Positions 16,789 to 24,508 of a DNA stretch of 32,745 bases are shown here, piece by piece. Numbering within the stretch: position 1 is the stretch's first letter; each line of letters starts with the position of its first letter. The stretch covers positions 1-32,745 of the forward strand of contig NZ_JAAHHW010000079.1 of NCBI RefSeq assembly GCF_010692325.1, given 5' to 3'. Below the pieces are notes generated by a model, which saw nothing but the letters and a program-made list of their open reading frames with translations, searched no databases and had not been told where the DNA came from. The position numbers and the translations under genes were made by a program. The stretch comes from Moorena sp. SIO3I8 (GTDB taxonomy: Bacteria; Cyanobacteriota; Cyanobacteriia; Cyanobacteriales; Coleofasciculaceae).

Positions 16789-17253
16789 TTATGGTTGTTG
16801 GTAATTTCTGAAAAAATTGGCATCAAAGAATTTGAGCAAAAGAGCCAGATGCCGAGAAGTCGATGAGTAACTGTAGTCGTTGTTTTTGCGCAACAAGGAA
16901 ATAAGGTAGAAGACAAAAACCTGATAAAGGGTAAAACCTATATACCTCCTTCCTAGTTGTCTTTTTTGTCGGCGGTAAAAGTTCAATTCGATGACAAGTG
17001 GAATTTTTTCGCTGCCACTTTGGGGAGCGTTAACGATTTGCCTGTGCCATCTGTTGACGGTTTTTTCGCAAAGTCCCAGGTTCTCCTTCATTTCTTTTTT
17101 TGTTGGTTTCCTAGACCATTTGTGGGAGAAGAACTTCCTCAAAGCTTGCAGTCTGACGTCTTCAGGAACAGACGCCTCAAAGCACTCAGTTAACCCATTC
17201 ACTTCGGACACTTGGTGTCTGGCGAGATGGGACGGTTGGTGTACTATTGCCAT
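16789..17253 (-). CDS. HTH protein with C-terminal hydrophobic helix, head of the leftward block
   Basis: 154 residues from the ATG at 17253 (a GTG at 17271 would add six). A helix-turn-helix spans about 48-73 (RKPTKKEMKENLGLCEKTVN then RWHRQIV). Residues 104-121 (YIGFTLYQVFVFYLISLL) are hydrophobic enough to be a membrane helix flanked by K/R, so it could be a membrane-tethered DNA-binding protein. The inverted repeat GACACTTGGTGTC lies inside its own 5' coding end (17207-17219), and a sister copy lies 280 bases upstream (17499-17511), suggesting autorepression. No family recognised. Confidence 0.65.
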   Translation of the reverse strand: MAIVHQPSHLARHQVSEVNGLTECFEASVPEDVRLQALRKFFSHKWSRKPTKKEMKENLGLCEKTVNRWHRQIVNAPQSGSEKIPLVIELNFYRRQKRQLGRRYIGFTLYQVFVFYLISLLRKNNDYSYSSTSRHLALLLKFFDANFFRNYQQP

Positions 17254-17512
17254 GTATTTAACTGAACACACGCAAGGTTTTCATGTCTCAAGCGACACTA
17301 TGATAAGGCTGTCTATTGAGATTTAGTTTTAACAAGACTATTTTGTGGATTTTAAACAGTCCCTATAAATAGTCCTCAAATAGCTTTCAAGAGACTCCCT
17401 AAAAGGCTGATCACCCTCTTTTTTTAGAAGGATATGGCTACCTTCGATTTGAGTTCGGACAGTTAGTGGCTAAACTTCTTGAGTCTGATTCCTGATTAGA
17501 CACTTGATGTCT
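17206..17512. promoter_or_regulatory. Two operator-like inverted repeats GACACTTGRTGTC
   Basis: GGACACTTGGTGTCT at 17206-17220 and AGACACTTGATGTCT at 17498-17512 share an inverted GACA/TGTC core with a 5-base centre. They bracket the start of the HTH gene, as expected for an autoregulator's binding sites. Confidence 0.55.
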
Positions 17513-17628
17513 GAACTGGAAGACAGGACTGTTGTTGTCCAAACTAGTTGGATTTAACTATAAGGAAAACTAACATTTGGCGTATATCGAGATTAGACAG
17601 GATTAGTCTGCTCTACATGTAGTCAACA

Positions 17629-17698
17629 GTGTCCTAACTCGAAAGTAAGGGTGTCCGTTCTCAGTTAAGGCGTGTCCGTTCTCATCTGGAGGGTGTCC
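17629..17698 (+). repeat. Four GTGTCC iterons with 21-22-bp period
   Basis: GTGTCC starts at 17629, 17651, 17672 and 17693 (spacings 22, 21, 21). The middle two extend to GTGTCCGTTCTC. The period of two helical turns puts all copies on one face of the DNA, as in iterons of plasmid origins or cooperative operators. Confidence 0.7.
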
Positions 17699-17938
17699 CA
17701 ACTGGCAAGCTAATGGGCTGTTAGTCTCTTTATTACTAGTAGAAAAGCTGTTTAGTAGTGAAGCCAAAGGTCGTTACTCCCTCGTCACTATAGACTTTCA
17801 ACTATTAATCGATACACAATCAGCCATGTAGCGATCGCGCAAGATAGGTCCCTGAGCAGCAGTAGTAATTGCGTACTAATCACGAGATTTTCTAGATTTC
17901 TCATTTGTCAAAATATTAGGTTTTCTAGGTACTGTGGC

Positions 17939-18027
17939 GACCTAGAAGCAGTGATAATAGTTCTAGGTCTAGCGATTTCTGGACCCTAAAGCGGGCAGTC
18001 GGTTTGGTTTTGAGCTGCTCGCTTTTT
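17939..18027 (+). ncRNA. Structured RNA candidate ending in a terminator
   Basis: GACCTAGAA (17939-17947) pairs perfectly with TTCTAGGTC (17961-17969). Then AGCGGGCAG (17990-17998) pairs with CTGCTCGCT (18015-18023, one G-U wobble), followed by TTTTTCTTT. No coding frame precedes the terminator on this strand, which favours a short RNA; a convincing promoter was not found. Confidence 0.4.
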
Positions 18028-18041
18028 CTTTCCATATTTGT

Positions 18042-18070
18042 ATAGTAGCGAATAGGTTTGTCGTTGTCAA
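18042..18070 (-). promoter_or_regulatory. Leftward sigma-70-type promoter
   Basis: On the minus strand TTGACA (18070-18065), a 17-base spacer, TACTAT (18047-18042). It points toward the leftward block, 790 bases before its first ATG, giving a long leader that crosses the iterons. Confidence 0.5.
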
Positions 18071-18074
18071 GTAT

Positions 18075-18103
18075 TTTACAAAAACATTTTTACAAGCTAG
18101 TAT
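18075..18103 (+). promoter_or_regulatory. Rightward promoter of the XRE gene
   Basis: TTTACA (18075-18080), 17 bases, TAGTAT (18098-18103); TATAAA at 18101 is an alternative -10. It overlaps the divergent leftward promoter head to head, the layout of a repressor switch. Confidence 0.4.
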
Positions 18104-18141
18104 AAAAGGATTAAAGGAGTATATAACTGAAATCAAGATCA

Positions 18142-18402
18142 ATGGAAGACCAAGCTCTCTACATCACATATCGAGTCCCTGTCAAAGGATTAAGACAAAA
18201 GATTAAAGAAGCCAGACTCGCTCAAAAGAAAAGAGTGGCTCCGTTAGCTGCTGAAGCAGGCATCAATAAAGCCTCTTGGTACGGAATCGAATCTGGAGCA
18301 ATAACAAGCATCACCTCAACCACTCTTAAGTCGGTAGAGAGAGCACTGGGAGTGAATCTAGAGGTAGAGGCTTGTTGCGGCAAAGGAAAAACTCCTCATT
18401 GA
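18142..18402 (+). CDS. XRE-family HTH repressor
   Basis: 86 residues from the ATG at 18142. A lambda-Cro/XRE-type helix-turn-helix runs from about residue 14 to 70: LRQKIKEARLAQKKRVAPLA, then AGINKASWYGIESG and LKSVERALGV. It has no catalytic or dimerisation extension. The best Shine-Dalgarno (AGGAG 18115-18119) is 22 bases from this ATG but 7 bases from an in-frame CTG at 18127, which would add MKSRS; a rare start codon is therefore possible. By position it probably controls the leftward promoter beside its own. Confidence 0.85.
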   Translation: MEDQALYITYRVPVKGLRQKIKEARLAQKKRVAPLAAEAGINKASWYGIESGAITSITSTTLKSVERALGVNLEVEACCGKGKTPH

Positions 18403-18621
18403 CACTCCCCGGTCTAAAAACAAAGCGATCGCTTCCTAATACATTAAGTTGCCTTAGGGTTTGCTGGTCAGAATCTGATTTCTAAGAAGCAATTTTGTTC
18501 TTTATCATTTATGAGAGATCGCTTAACGCAAACTGCCTTTGAAGTAAAAAATAAATTTTTACCTTAAAGTAGCGAAAACCGAAGCATGTCAAAGTAAGCG
18601 ATCGCTTACCTTTAATTTCTC

Positions 18622-18650
18622 TTGACAATTAGGGATTTTCGTGCTTTAAT
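18622..18650 (+). promoter_or_regulatory. Strong sigma-70-type promoter
   Basis: TTGACA (18622-18627), exactly 17 bases, TTTAAT (18645-18650). It is one of the two best promoters in the window by eye. The start point would be near 18657, where the first leader hairpin begins. Confidence 0.7.
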
Positions 18651-18656
18651 TAACCA

Positions 18657-18768
18657 GGAAGCAGATACTGGCAATTGCTGCCTTCCGGGGTCAAGTCAAC
18701 ATTGGATATCCCAACAAAGATGATCCCAGAACGATAATTCCCCCGCGCCTCTTACAAAGACCGGGGGA
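18657..18768 (+). ncRNA. Structured leader with occluded ribosome-binding site
   Basis: A 5' hairpin (GGAAGCAG 18657-18664 with CTGCCTTCC 18678-18686, one bulge), and a second hairpin TCCCCCG (18739-18745) with CGGGGGA (18762-18768) that buries the GGGGGAG ribosome site of the ORF at 18776. It could be a translational switch or a small RNA; no known riboswitch class was recognised. Confidence 0.45.
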
Positions 18769-18775
18769 GTGCCAA

Positions 18776-18886
18776 ATGAAGCCACCAACTTCTTTTGGTT
18801 TCGTTGAATTGCTGACAGTCATCATTTTTTCCGAATTGACTGTAACTCTGTCGAATCTCGAATCTAAACAAACAAAAAATCAATAG
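18776..18886 (+). CDS. 36-aa ORF with pilin-like hydrophobic core
   Basis: ATG at 18776 six bases after GGGGGAG; stop TAG at 18884-18886. The peptide starts MKPPTSFGFVELLTVIIFSE. The segment G-F-V-E-L-L-T-V-I-I recalls the type IV prepilin cleavage site and N-helix, but the conserved Glu falls two residues early and the pilin body is absent. It may be a leader peptide, small membrane protein or gene fragment. Confidence 0.45.
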   Translation: MKPPTSFGFVELLTVIIFSELTVTLSNLESKQTKNQ

Positions 18887-19154
18887 TAAATAGGCAGCCC
18901 TCGCTAGTTTAAGAAAAAAGGTAATTGCGTTTTTTTCCAGATAATGACAAGGTATAACCCCCTTGCCCCAGGTAAAGCCTTAAGTGATTATCGAGTATCT
19001 TCCCATAATACTAGATATTACTAAGAAGCACAACCCAATCCGGATTAAAGTAAGCGATCGCTTAAGAAAACAGGCAGTCCTTAGCTGACAACTAGTTCTG
19101 CCTCAAAACGAAACAACAAACGACCAAAAATATCAAGTTCCAGATAAAATCACC

Positions 19155-19343
19155 GTACTTGACGGTTATGGTACATACTCTAGAACTCATCAAGGGAAAG
19201 ATATAAACCCTAATTCAGAACAACTCACTGACCGGATCAGAATTTAAACCTAGGAGAGAGACATGAACCGTAATTCAGAACAACTCACCGTACTTGACAA
19301 ATATGGTACAGACCAAGCCACTGTACTTGACACTTATGGTACA
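19155..19343 (+). repeat. Three 21-bp repeats coding V-L-D-x-Y-G-T
   Basis: GTACTTGAC, three variable bases, TATGGTACA at 19155-19175 (non-coding), 19290-19310 and 19323-19343 (within the replication gene). A fourth copy is in the giant gene (9518-9538) and a partial one at 30563 (GTACTTGACATTTATACTGC). The outer TGTAC/GTACA bases are inverted. Confidence 0.8.
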
Positions 19344-22300
19344 TCCATGATGTTAACGAACCAGAGTCAATCTGTCAACAACAAAAAGACAAAAAGTCCT
19401 GTAGACTCTCCAATCCTAACACAGCTAAGCGTTGGCGCAGCCTCTGCGCAGCAGAATCGCTTGCCGTCAGATAATCTAAAAGAGTTAATTTCAAAGGCTT
19501 ATAGCGAATCCCATATTTTTCGTCAGGAAGAGTTTCGTGATGTTCGGAGAGTAGTAGAGGGTCGGGTAAAGCTGCGACAGACTCACGGTCTAATGACCGG
19601 AACAGTGGCGGAAGTAGTGAAGGAAGAGTTTGGGTATCTAGACAGGCATGTGTTGAAGCCTCAAGCTAGCCCTCTGTATTCCCCTTGGTACTATGAGGCA
19701 TTAGAAGAAGAACCTGAGTTTGACCAATCAATAGACCTAAGGCATTGGGAAGAGTGGACAGTTGGCTCTGGGGTAGATCCAGAACTAACAGCCCTGTGGG
19801 TGCAGAGTGGAGAGGGGAGAGAGCTTCTTTCTCGGGTTCTAATGCCATTACAGTACAAAAAGCGAGATGAATTAAGCAAAGACGAATACAGGCAGACATT
19901 TAAGCCTCTTAACTCTATTGCCAAGAGTCGATTTCACTTCACCAGAGGAGACAATGGGACTTCTGATTGCTGGGGGTTGGTTAAACCCGACGCCCCTCGG
20001 AGTAAAGACAATAAGAAGATCAAGTACGAATCGACTAGGGGGGTTCCCTCTGGCCTTCTTCAACCTCCTGTGCCGACTAAGCTAGCTCGGGAAATAGCGA
20101 CCAAGAATGGAGAGACAGCTGAAAGAATAGAGAAAATCACTCAAGAGAATTTTTGGGATTGGGTTAAAACTAATGCCCAAAGGTTATGCCTAGAGATTGT
20201 AGTAGTAGAGGGATCAAAAAAAGCAGCCGCTTTGATCACCGCTGGCCATATAGCGATCGCTATACCTGGTATTTGGAACGCTACGGACAAAGACATCAAA
20301 AATTACCCAAATGGAGAAGGTGGAGCAAAGCAATATGTTAATCACTACCTAAAAGCACCATTAAGAAGCTTGTTGGGATGTGGGTGTGATGTTCTAGTTT
20401 GGTTTGACTTTGATAAAGGATCTAAGTCTAAACAAAGGAACTTGAAAGCCGCCAGACGTCTTGCCTCAGCTATCCGTGCAGAAGATCGAGACAGCCAGTT
20501 AGATAAGTCAGTCAAAACTATAAGAGATCGAAAGATAACCATAGCTGAAGGTGATCCTGAGTTAGGGAAAGGGGCGGATGACATTTGGGTCCGTCCAGAT
20601 GGGGCAGAGAAGTTAGCTGAGGTAAGGTCTAAGGCTAAGAAATATAGATCTGTAGATCCTACTCTTTACCGAAGGTTGGAGACCACCCCAAACTTTAGCT
20701 ACAAACAAAGATACTGTCGGCCTATCCCTACTAAATTTGGGCAGGATAATTACCGTGGGGAAAAACTTATTGCTGTCAAAGCTCCGAAGGGGTCTGGGAA
20801 AACAACTCAGTCTAGTTCTTACGTGAAAAATTTGATATGTCTTTTGCACCAAGTGGGAAAAGAAGAATGGCAAAAGCTTAAAGTTCTTCTAATTGGGCAC
20901 AGACGTAGCCTTCTAAGATCTATCTGCAATGCTTTCAATGAGACTATCAGGAAGAAAGAGTTAGGATTTGAGTCTTCCGTAGAAAAAAAAGAAGAAATAG
21001 AGTATCTAAAACTTATCTTAAACAGTTTTGAAGCTGCCTTTGTCTACGACATAACGGACACAAAAAATCTTCCAGACTGTCATGCGATAGGAATCTGCCC
21101 AGAGTCATTACGGCCACAGTCTCAAAGCCAATTTGATCCAGAAGAATGGAAAGACGCCATAGTTATTATTGATGAATGCGAGCAAGTAATGGAGCATCTG
21201 AACCATTCAAGTACGCTAGAAGGGAAGCAGCCTAGTATCTTTTCTAATCTGGCTACAGTATTAAGAAATGCTTCAAAAATAGTCATTGCCGACGCTGATT
21301 TATCTGACTTAGGGTTGAAATTTTATAAAACGTTAGCTGAAGTGTCTAATGCTTATCTGTCAGTCAATAATTACAAATTTAGTGGAAAAGCAGCTTTCGA
21401 TGTTTATCCACTTCCCAGTGAAGGAGCTATTGTAAACAGACTAGAGCATGAAGTGTCTAGAGGGAATCGAGTCCTTTGTCTTCTTTCTGGCCAAAAAGAC
21501 ACTTCTACGTTTGGTACTACGGTTCAATCAATGTACGCTGCTTCGTTGGAGAAATTAGAAGAAGCGTGGGGTCGTCCTCTCAACATATTAAGGATAGACT
21601 CCGAAACCTTGGCCACAATGAATTCAAAAGCCATTGAGGCAATGGCAAATATGCACAACCCACAGTGGTGGTGGCAATGGGACATCGTCTTTGTTAGTCC
21701 CAGCCTTGAGACAGGAGTGGACATGAAGCTCCCTGGCGTTTTTTCTTGTGTATTAGGGCTATTCAACGGCTCTCAAACAGACAAAGGGGTTTGCCAATTT
21801 TTAGGGAGGCTTAGAGACCCTATCCCTCGTTACATATTTTGCAAAAAAGTAGGGTTAGGAGTGATTGGCTATGGTGCTCTGTTTCCTTCTCAATATAGAC
21901 AGTCTCAAAGATTTCAAACAAAGAACAATTCAAATATAATAGTAAGTTGCGCTAATGAAATCATAAACAGCCGGGTGGATGAGATTGAAGAGGAATACCT
22001 TGAAGACTCTCGGCCACATTACTATGAGATACTCTTAGACATTGCCAGCAAACTGGCAGTACGTATTAACGCTGGGAAGTACGAATACGACGTCAATATT
22101 TTAAATGGTTTAGCGGCAGAAGGACATCGGGTACATTTGGATCATCAGTGGGCAGAAGATGATCAATCAAATAAAGACAAAAAGAAAGAATGTGCCGTGT
22201 TCAAAGAGGAGGTAGTATTGCCGTGGGTCGTCAAGAGGATTGGTGCCGCCTCAGACATAACAGAAGAACAAGCGATCGCTATGGGGAAAAGTTTTTCTCT

Positions 22301-23324
22301 CTCCCCTGAACAGAGGGATCAAATAGATAAGTATTATATTCAGAGCATCTACGGGAGTCTAACGATAGACACTCTGGTGGCTTATCGAAAAAAACTGCAT
22401 CAAAACTTTAAGAGGGGGTTTGATCTTTTATTTAATTCAACTGAAGACAAGCAGTTGCGGGTTGATGTTGCAGCTCTTCAGTATTACCAGAACCACCCAA
22501 TGGCTTGGTACAACACCAACAAACACATGAAGGAGTCGCACTATGATGTGCTGGAAGATATTGGCTTTGTTTCGTTGGTAACGTTTTTGATAGAGAATCC
22601 TACTTATCAATTAAAAAACAGCGATCCAATGTTACTGGACTTAAAACAAAAAGTAAAAGCCTACAGAGTCCGATTAGATTGCCTTGGCTTTGCCAGTTTA
22701 AATAGCAATGAGAGTAGGAAGGGAGAGAAAACCCCGATAGCGATTGTAAAGGCACTTCTTCGATGGATAGGACTTCGGCTGAAAAATGTAGGAAGAGAAG
22801 GAACTGGACAAAGAGATTATCTTTATGTGTTGCATGAAGATGATCTAAATCTTTTCAATGACTTTTGCAAATTGAGAGCAGAAAAAGTTATTAAGAAGAA
22901 AGCTTCTATAGCAGAATATAAAGCAAAACTGAAAGATCGTGAAATTGCCACTCAAGCTAGAAAGGCTAAAGCTAAAGAACAAGCTGCGGCAGCCTTTGGG
23001 TCTTCCGATGCGCTGTGGGGGAAGTCAAACAACGATTCTACTCCCAACGACTATCCCTTCATTCATCCGGCCATCGTTAAGTTAAGAGAGCAGATGGAAC
23101 ATTGTCCTATCTCCCAGTTGAAAGAGCATTTAAAGCATTTTCTAAATAACGAAAAAATTGCTTCCCATTGGGAAGGTCTGTATGCGACTTCTAGCTATGG
23201 TTTGCGGAAAGTAGTAGATGAGGTAATGAATGAGCATCCTGTGCTACCTTTGGTCTCTAAATTAATCAAACAGGCCATCGTTCAGACCCCAAATCCGACA
23301 CATCTCCATCCACTTCTTCAATAG
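19263..23324 (+). CDS. CyRepA1-like plasmid replication protein (primase-helicase)
   Basis: 1353 residues; AGGAG six bases before the ATG. A DUF3854/TOPRIM-like primase region lies at about 300-450, with VVEGSKKAAAL (313-323) and WFDFDKGSK (380-388) as metal-binding acids. A helicase follows: Walker A APKGSGKTT (507-515), Walker B VIIDECEQ (634-641), motif V-like SPSLETGVD (812-820) and motif VI-like QFLGRLRD (845-852). The C-terminal 450 residues are helical and unassigned. This is the organisation of the cyanobacterial CyRepA1 replication proteins (family knowledge), which mark plasmids and related elements. The unusual N-terminus repeats T-V-L-D-x-Y-G-T twice. Residues 55-68 are encoded by an inserted palindromic repeat. 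Its leader contains a strong promoter and structured RNA. Confidence 0.85.
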   Translation: MNRNSEQLTVLDKYGTDQATVLDTYGTSMMLTNQSQSVNNKKTKSPVDSPILTQLSVGAASAQQNRLPSDNLKELISKAYSESHIFRQEEFRDVRRVVEGRVKLRQTHGLMTGTVAEVVKEEFGYLDRHVLKPQASPLYSPWYYEALEEEPEFDQSIDLRHWEEWTVGSGVDPELTALWVQSGEGRELLSRVLMPLQYKKRDELSKDEYRQTFKPLNSIAKSRFHFTRGDNGTSDCWGLVKPDAPRSKDNKKIKYESTRGVPSGLLQPPVPTKLAREIATKNGETAERIEKITQENFWDWVKTNAQRLCLEIVVVEGSKKAAALITAGHIAIAIPGIWNATDKDIKNYPNGEGGAKQYVNHYLKAPLRSLLGCGCDVLVWFDFDKGSKSKQRNLKAARRLASAIRAEDRDSQLDKSVKTIRDRKITIAEGDPELGKGADDIWVRPDGAEKLAEVRSKAKKYRSVDPTLYRRLETTPNFSYKQRYCRPIPTKFGQDNYRGEKLIAVKAPKGSGKTTQSSSYVKNLICLLHQVGKEEWQKLKVLLIGHRRSLLRSICNAFNETIRKKELGFESSVEKKEEIEYLKLILNSFEAAFVYDITDTKNLPDCHAIGICPESLRPQSQSQFDPEEWKDAIVIIDECEQVMEHLNHSSTLEGKQPSIFSNLATVLRNASKIVIADADLSDLGLKFYKTLAEVSNAYLSVNNYKFSGKAAFDVYPLPSEGAIVNRLEHEVSRGNRVLCLLSGQKDTSTFGTTVQSMYAASLEKLEEAWGRPLNILRIDSETLATMNSKAIEAMANMHNPQWWWQWDIVFVSPSLETGVDMKLPGVFSCVLGLFNGSQTDKGVCQFLGRLRDPIPRYIFCKKVGLGVIGYGALFPSQYRQSQRFQTKNNSNIIVSCANEIINSRVDEIEEEYLEDSRPHYYEILLDIASKLAVRINAGKYEYDVNILNGLAAEGHRVHLDHQWAEDDQSNKDKKKECAVFKEEVVLPWVVKRIGAASDITEEQAIAMGKSFSLSPEQRDQIDKYYIQSIYGSLTIDTLVAYRKKLHQNFKRGFDLLFNSTEDKQLRVDVAALQYYQNHPMAWYNTNKHMKESHYDVLEDIGFVSLVTFLIENPTYQLKNSDPMLLDLKQKVKAYRVRLDCLGFASLNSNESRKGEKTPIAIVKALLRWIGLRLKNVGREGTGQRDYLYVLHEDDLNLFNDFCKLRAEKVIKKKASIAEYKAKLKDREIATQARKAKAKEQAAAAFGSSDALWGKSNNDSTPNDYPFIHPAIVKLREQMEHCPISQLKEHLKHFLNNEKIASHWEGLYATSSYGLRKVVDEVMNEHPVLPLVSKLIKQAIVQTPNPTHLHPLLQ
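19426..19463 (+). repeat. Cyanobacterial palindromic repeat inside the replication gene
   Basis: An AAGCG (19427-19431) and CGCTT (19458-19462) pair with a GC-rich imperfect palindrome between (GTTGGCGCAGCCTCTGCGCA). It adds the residues LSVGAASAQQNRLP without breaking the frame, in a linker before the first conserved region. Confidence 0.55.
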
Positions 23325-23992
23325 CCATTAGGCATTAACAACTAAATAATTTCAGATTCCCCACCTCGGTCAACCCAGTGGGTCTTTTAGCTGGTCTTTT
23401 CCTATAGCGATCGCTTAGAACCACAAATCAACTTAGCCTCGTTCTACTCTTAACAGAAAATTTAAATTAATTGAAGATGACTTAAATAACTTAAATACCT
23501 TAAACAGCGTATTGTTAACGTCTAAAATTCTAAAGTTAAAAGATTTTAAATCAAGACGAAAAGAGATCCAACCTTTCTCCATTTTTTAAGGGTGTTGTGG
23601 TGGTGGCTGTGGTAATGGCTTTGGTAGTAACGGTGGTTGTAGGTTTGGTCTGGCTGTGGAAGTGGTATCAGTGGCAGTAGCAGTGGCTGTGGCTGTGGTT
23701 GTGGTTGTGGCTGTGGCTTCGCTTCCAAGCATTTGTGGATCAGTGGAAGCGATCGCTGTATGCAGGGGAAAGTGGCTGTGGTGGTGGTAGTAGTGGTAGT
23801 GGTTTTGGCAATGTCCAGTGGGTTCCGAGAACCTCTCTCGATATCTCAAAAGCGATCGCGATGCCACTGAATTTGAAGCAATGGGAAAACGTTCTTGAGC
23901 CTTACTCCCACTCGTTTTAATGAGGTTCTCAAATACTCTCAATACCTAAGATAAGCTAGAGGGAAACTTTTAAAGTCCCCCAAGGTTCACCT
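23325..23992. other. Spacer after replication gene, with GT-rich tract
   Basis: A/T-rich first part (23325-23580, including AACTTAAATAACTTAAATAC-like repeats), then the GT-rich tract 23592-23815. A leftward 118-codon frame over this tract is low-complexity (poly T-A, P-Q, H) and not believed. Confidence 0.6.
23592..23815 (+). repeat. GTGG/TGTGGC low-complexity tract
   Basis: Iterations of GTGG, TGTGGC and TGTGGT, strongly strand-biased to G and T (for example GGCTGTGGCTGTGGTTGTGG around 23688-23705). It interrupts at a HIP1 site (23749-23756) and resumes. Possible roles: recombination hot spot, replication pause or G-rich structure. A 30-residue hydrophobic frame starting at a GTG near 23599 and ending at the TAG near 23680 exists but is composition-driven. 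Confidence 0.6.
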
Positions 23993-24472
23993 ATGACTCG
24001 TAACAAGCTACAGAAAGTGACAGTAGTGGCCTATGCATTAGAGCACAGTAACTCTGAAGCGTCAAAACACTTTAACGTCCCCTACAAGACCGTCTATCGT
24101 TGGGTTAGAGAACATGGAGATAGCATTGAGCTTCAAGAACAAGTGGAGATAACCCAAGATGACCCTACACCGTTGTGGCTTCAAAGAACTACCATTACCT
24201 TGGGGTTGGCGATCGAAGCTTTGAATCAAAGAATAGAAAATGATAACCTAAAAACTTTGCCAGAAGTCCAAGCTTTCAAGGCTTTGACTCAGCTAGTGAA
24301 AGAATTGCATTCGATCAGGCAAGATTCCGCTTTGCTGCTCGACCTAAATGGAATCATTGCCGAAGGAAATCTCCGCAGTAAAAAACTGGGAGAACCCATG
24401 ACTCCACTCAAGGATGTGACCGAACAAGCCCTTAGTGGCATGACTGAAGAACAGCGATCGCTTACTTGTTAA
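23993..24472 (+). CDS. HTH protein, possible small terminase subunit
   Basis: 159 residues; CAAGG upstream of the ATG. The N-terminal homeodomain-like HTH (about 4-38: VTVVAYALEHSNSEASKHFN, then VPYKTVYRWVREHG) is followed by a helical, probably oligomerising region (60-110) and an extended tail. HTH plus helical oligomerisation domain is the small-terminase plan, and a TerL gene lies 380 bases away. However, the two genes converge rather than form an operon, so a transposase-type or regulatory HTH protein remains possible. Confidence 0.6.
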   Translation: MTRNKLQKVTVVAYALEHSNSEASKHFNVPYKTVYRWVREHGDSIELQEQVEITQDDPTPLWLQRTTITLGLAIEALNQRIENDNLKTLPEVQAFKALTQLVKELHSIRQDSALLLDLNGIIAEGNLRSKKLGEPMTPLKDVTEQALSGMTEEQRSLTC

Positions 24473-24508
24473 GTATTTATACTAGATTCAGGCATACCCT
24501 GTAGCACG

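Larger units (their letters stand above)
17254..18141. other. 890-bp control region between leftward block and XRE gene
   Basis: No gene. Contains an operator-like repeat, four GTGTCC iterons, a structured-RNA candidate ending in a terminator, and back-to-back promoters, all listed separately. An additional AGAC/GTCT pair lies at 17595-17609 and TTGTCC at 17535-17540. Confidence 0.6.
18403..19262. other. Leader region before the replication gene
   Basis: About 860 bases between the XRE and CyRepA1 genes. Contains a strong promoter, structured leader and tiny ORF (listed separately), two palindromic copies of AGTAAGCGATCGCTTA (near 18595 and 19049), and at 19100-19262 a decayed duplicate of the replication gene's own 5' end. 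Confidence 0.6.

Noticed and set aside
17629-17698. CRISPR-like array
   Set aside because: Only a 6-12-base core repeats and spacers are about 10-15 bases; no cas genes in the window.
19666-21766. Leftward frames inside the replication gene
   Set aside because: Shadows of the 1353-residue frame, which has all helicase and TOPRIM-like motifs in register.
23546-23942. Leftward frames rich in PQ, TA and H over the GT-rich tract
   Set aside because: Composition follows directly from the GTGG repeats; no ribosome site and no plausible fold.
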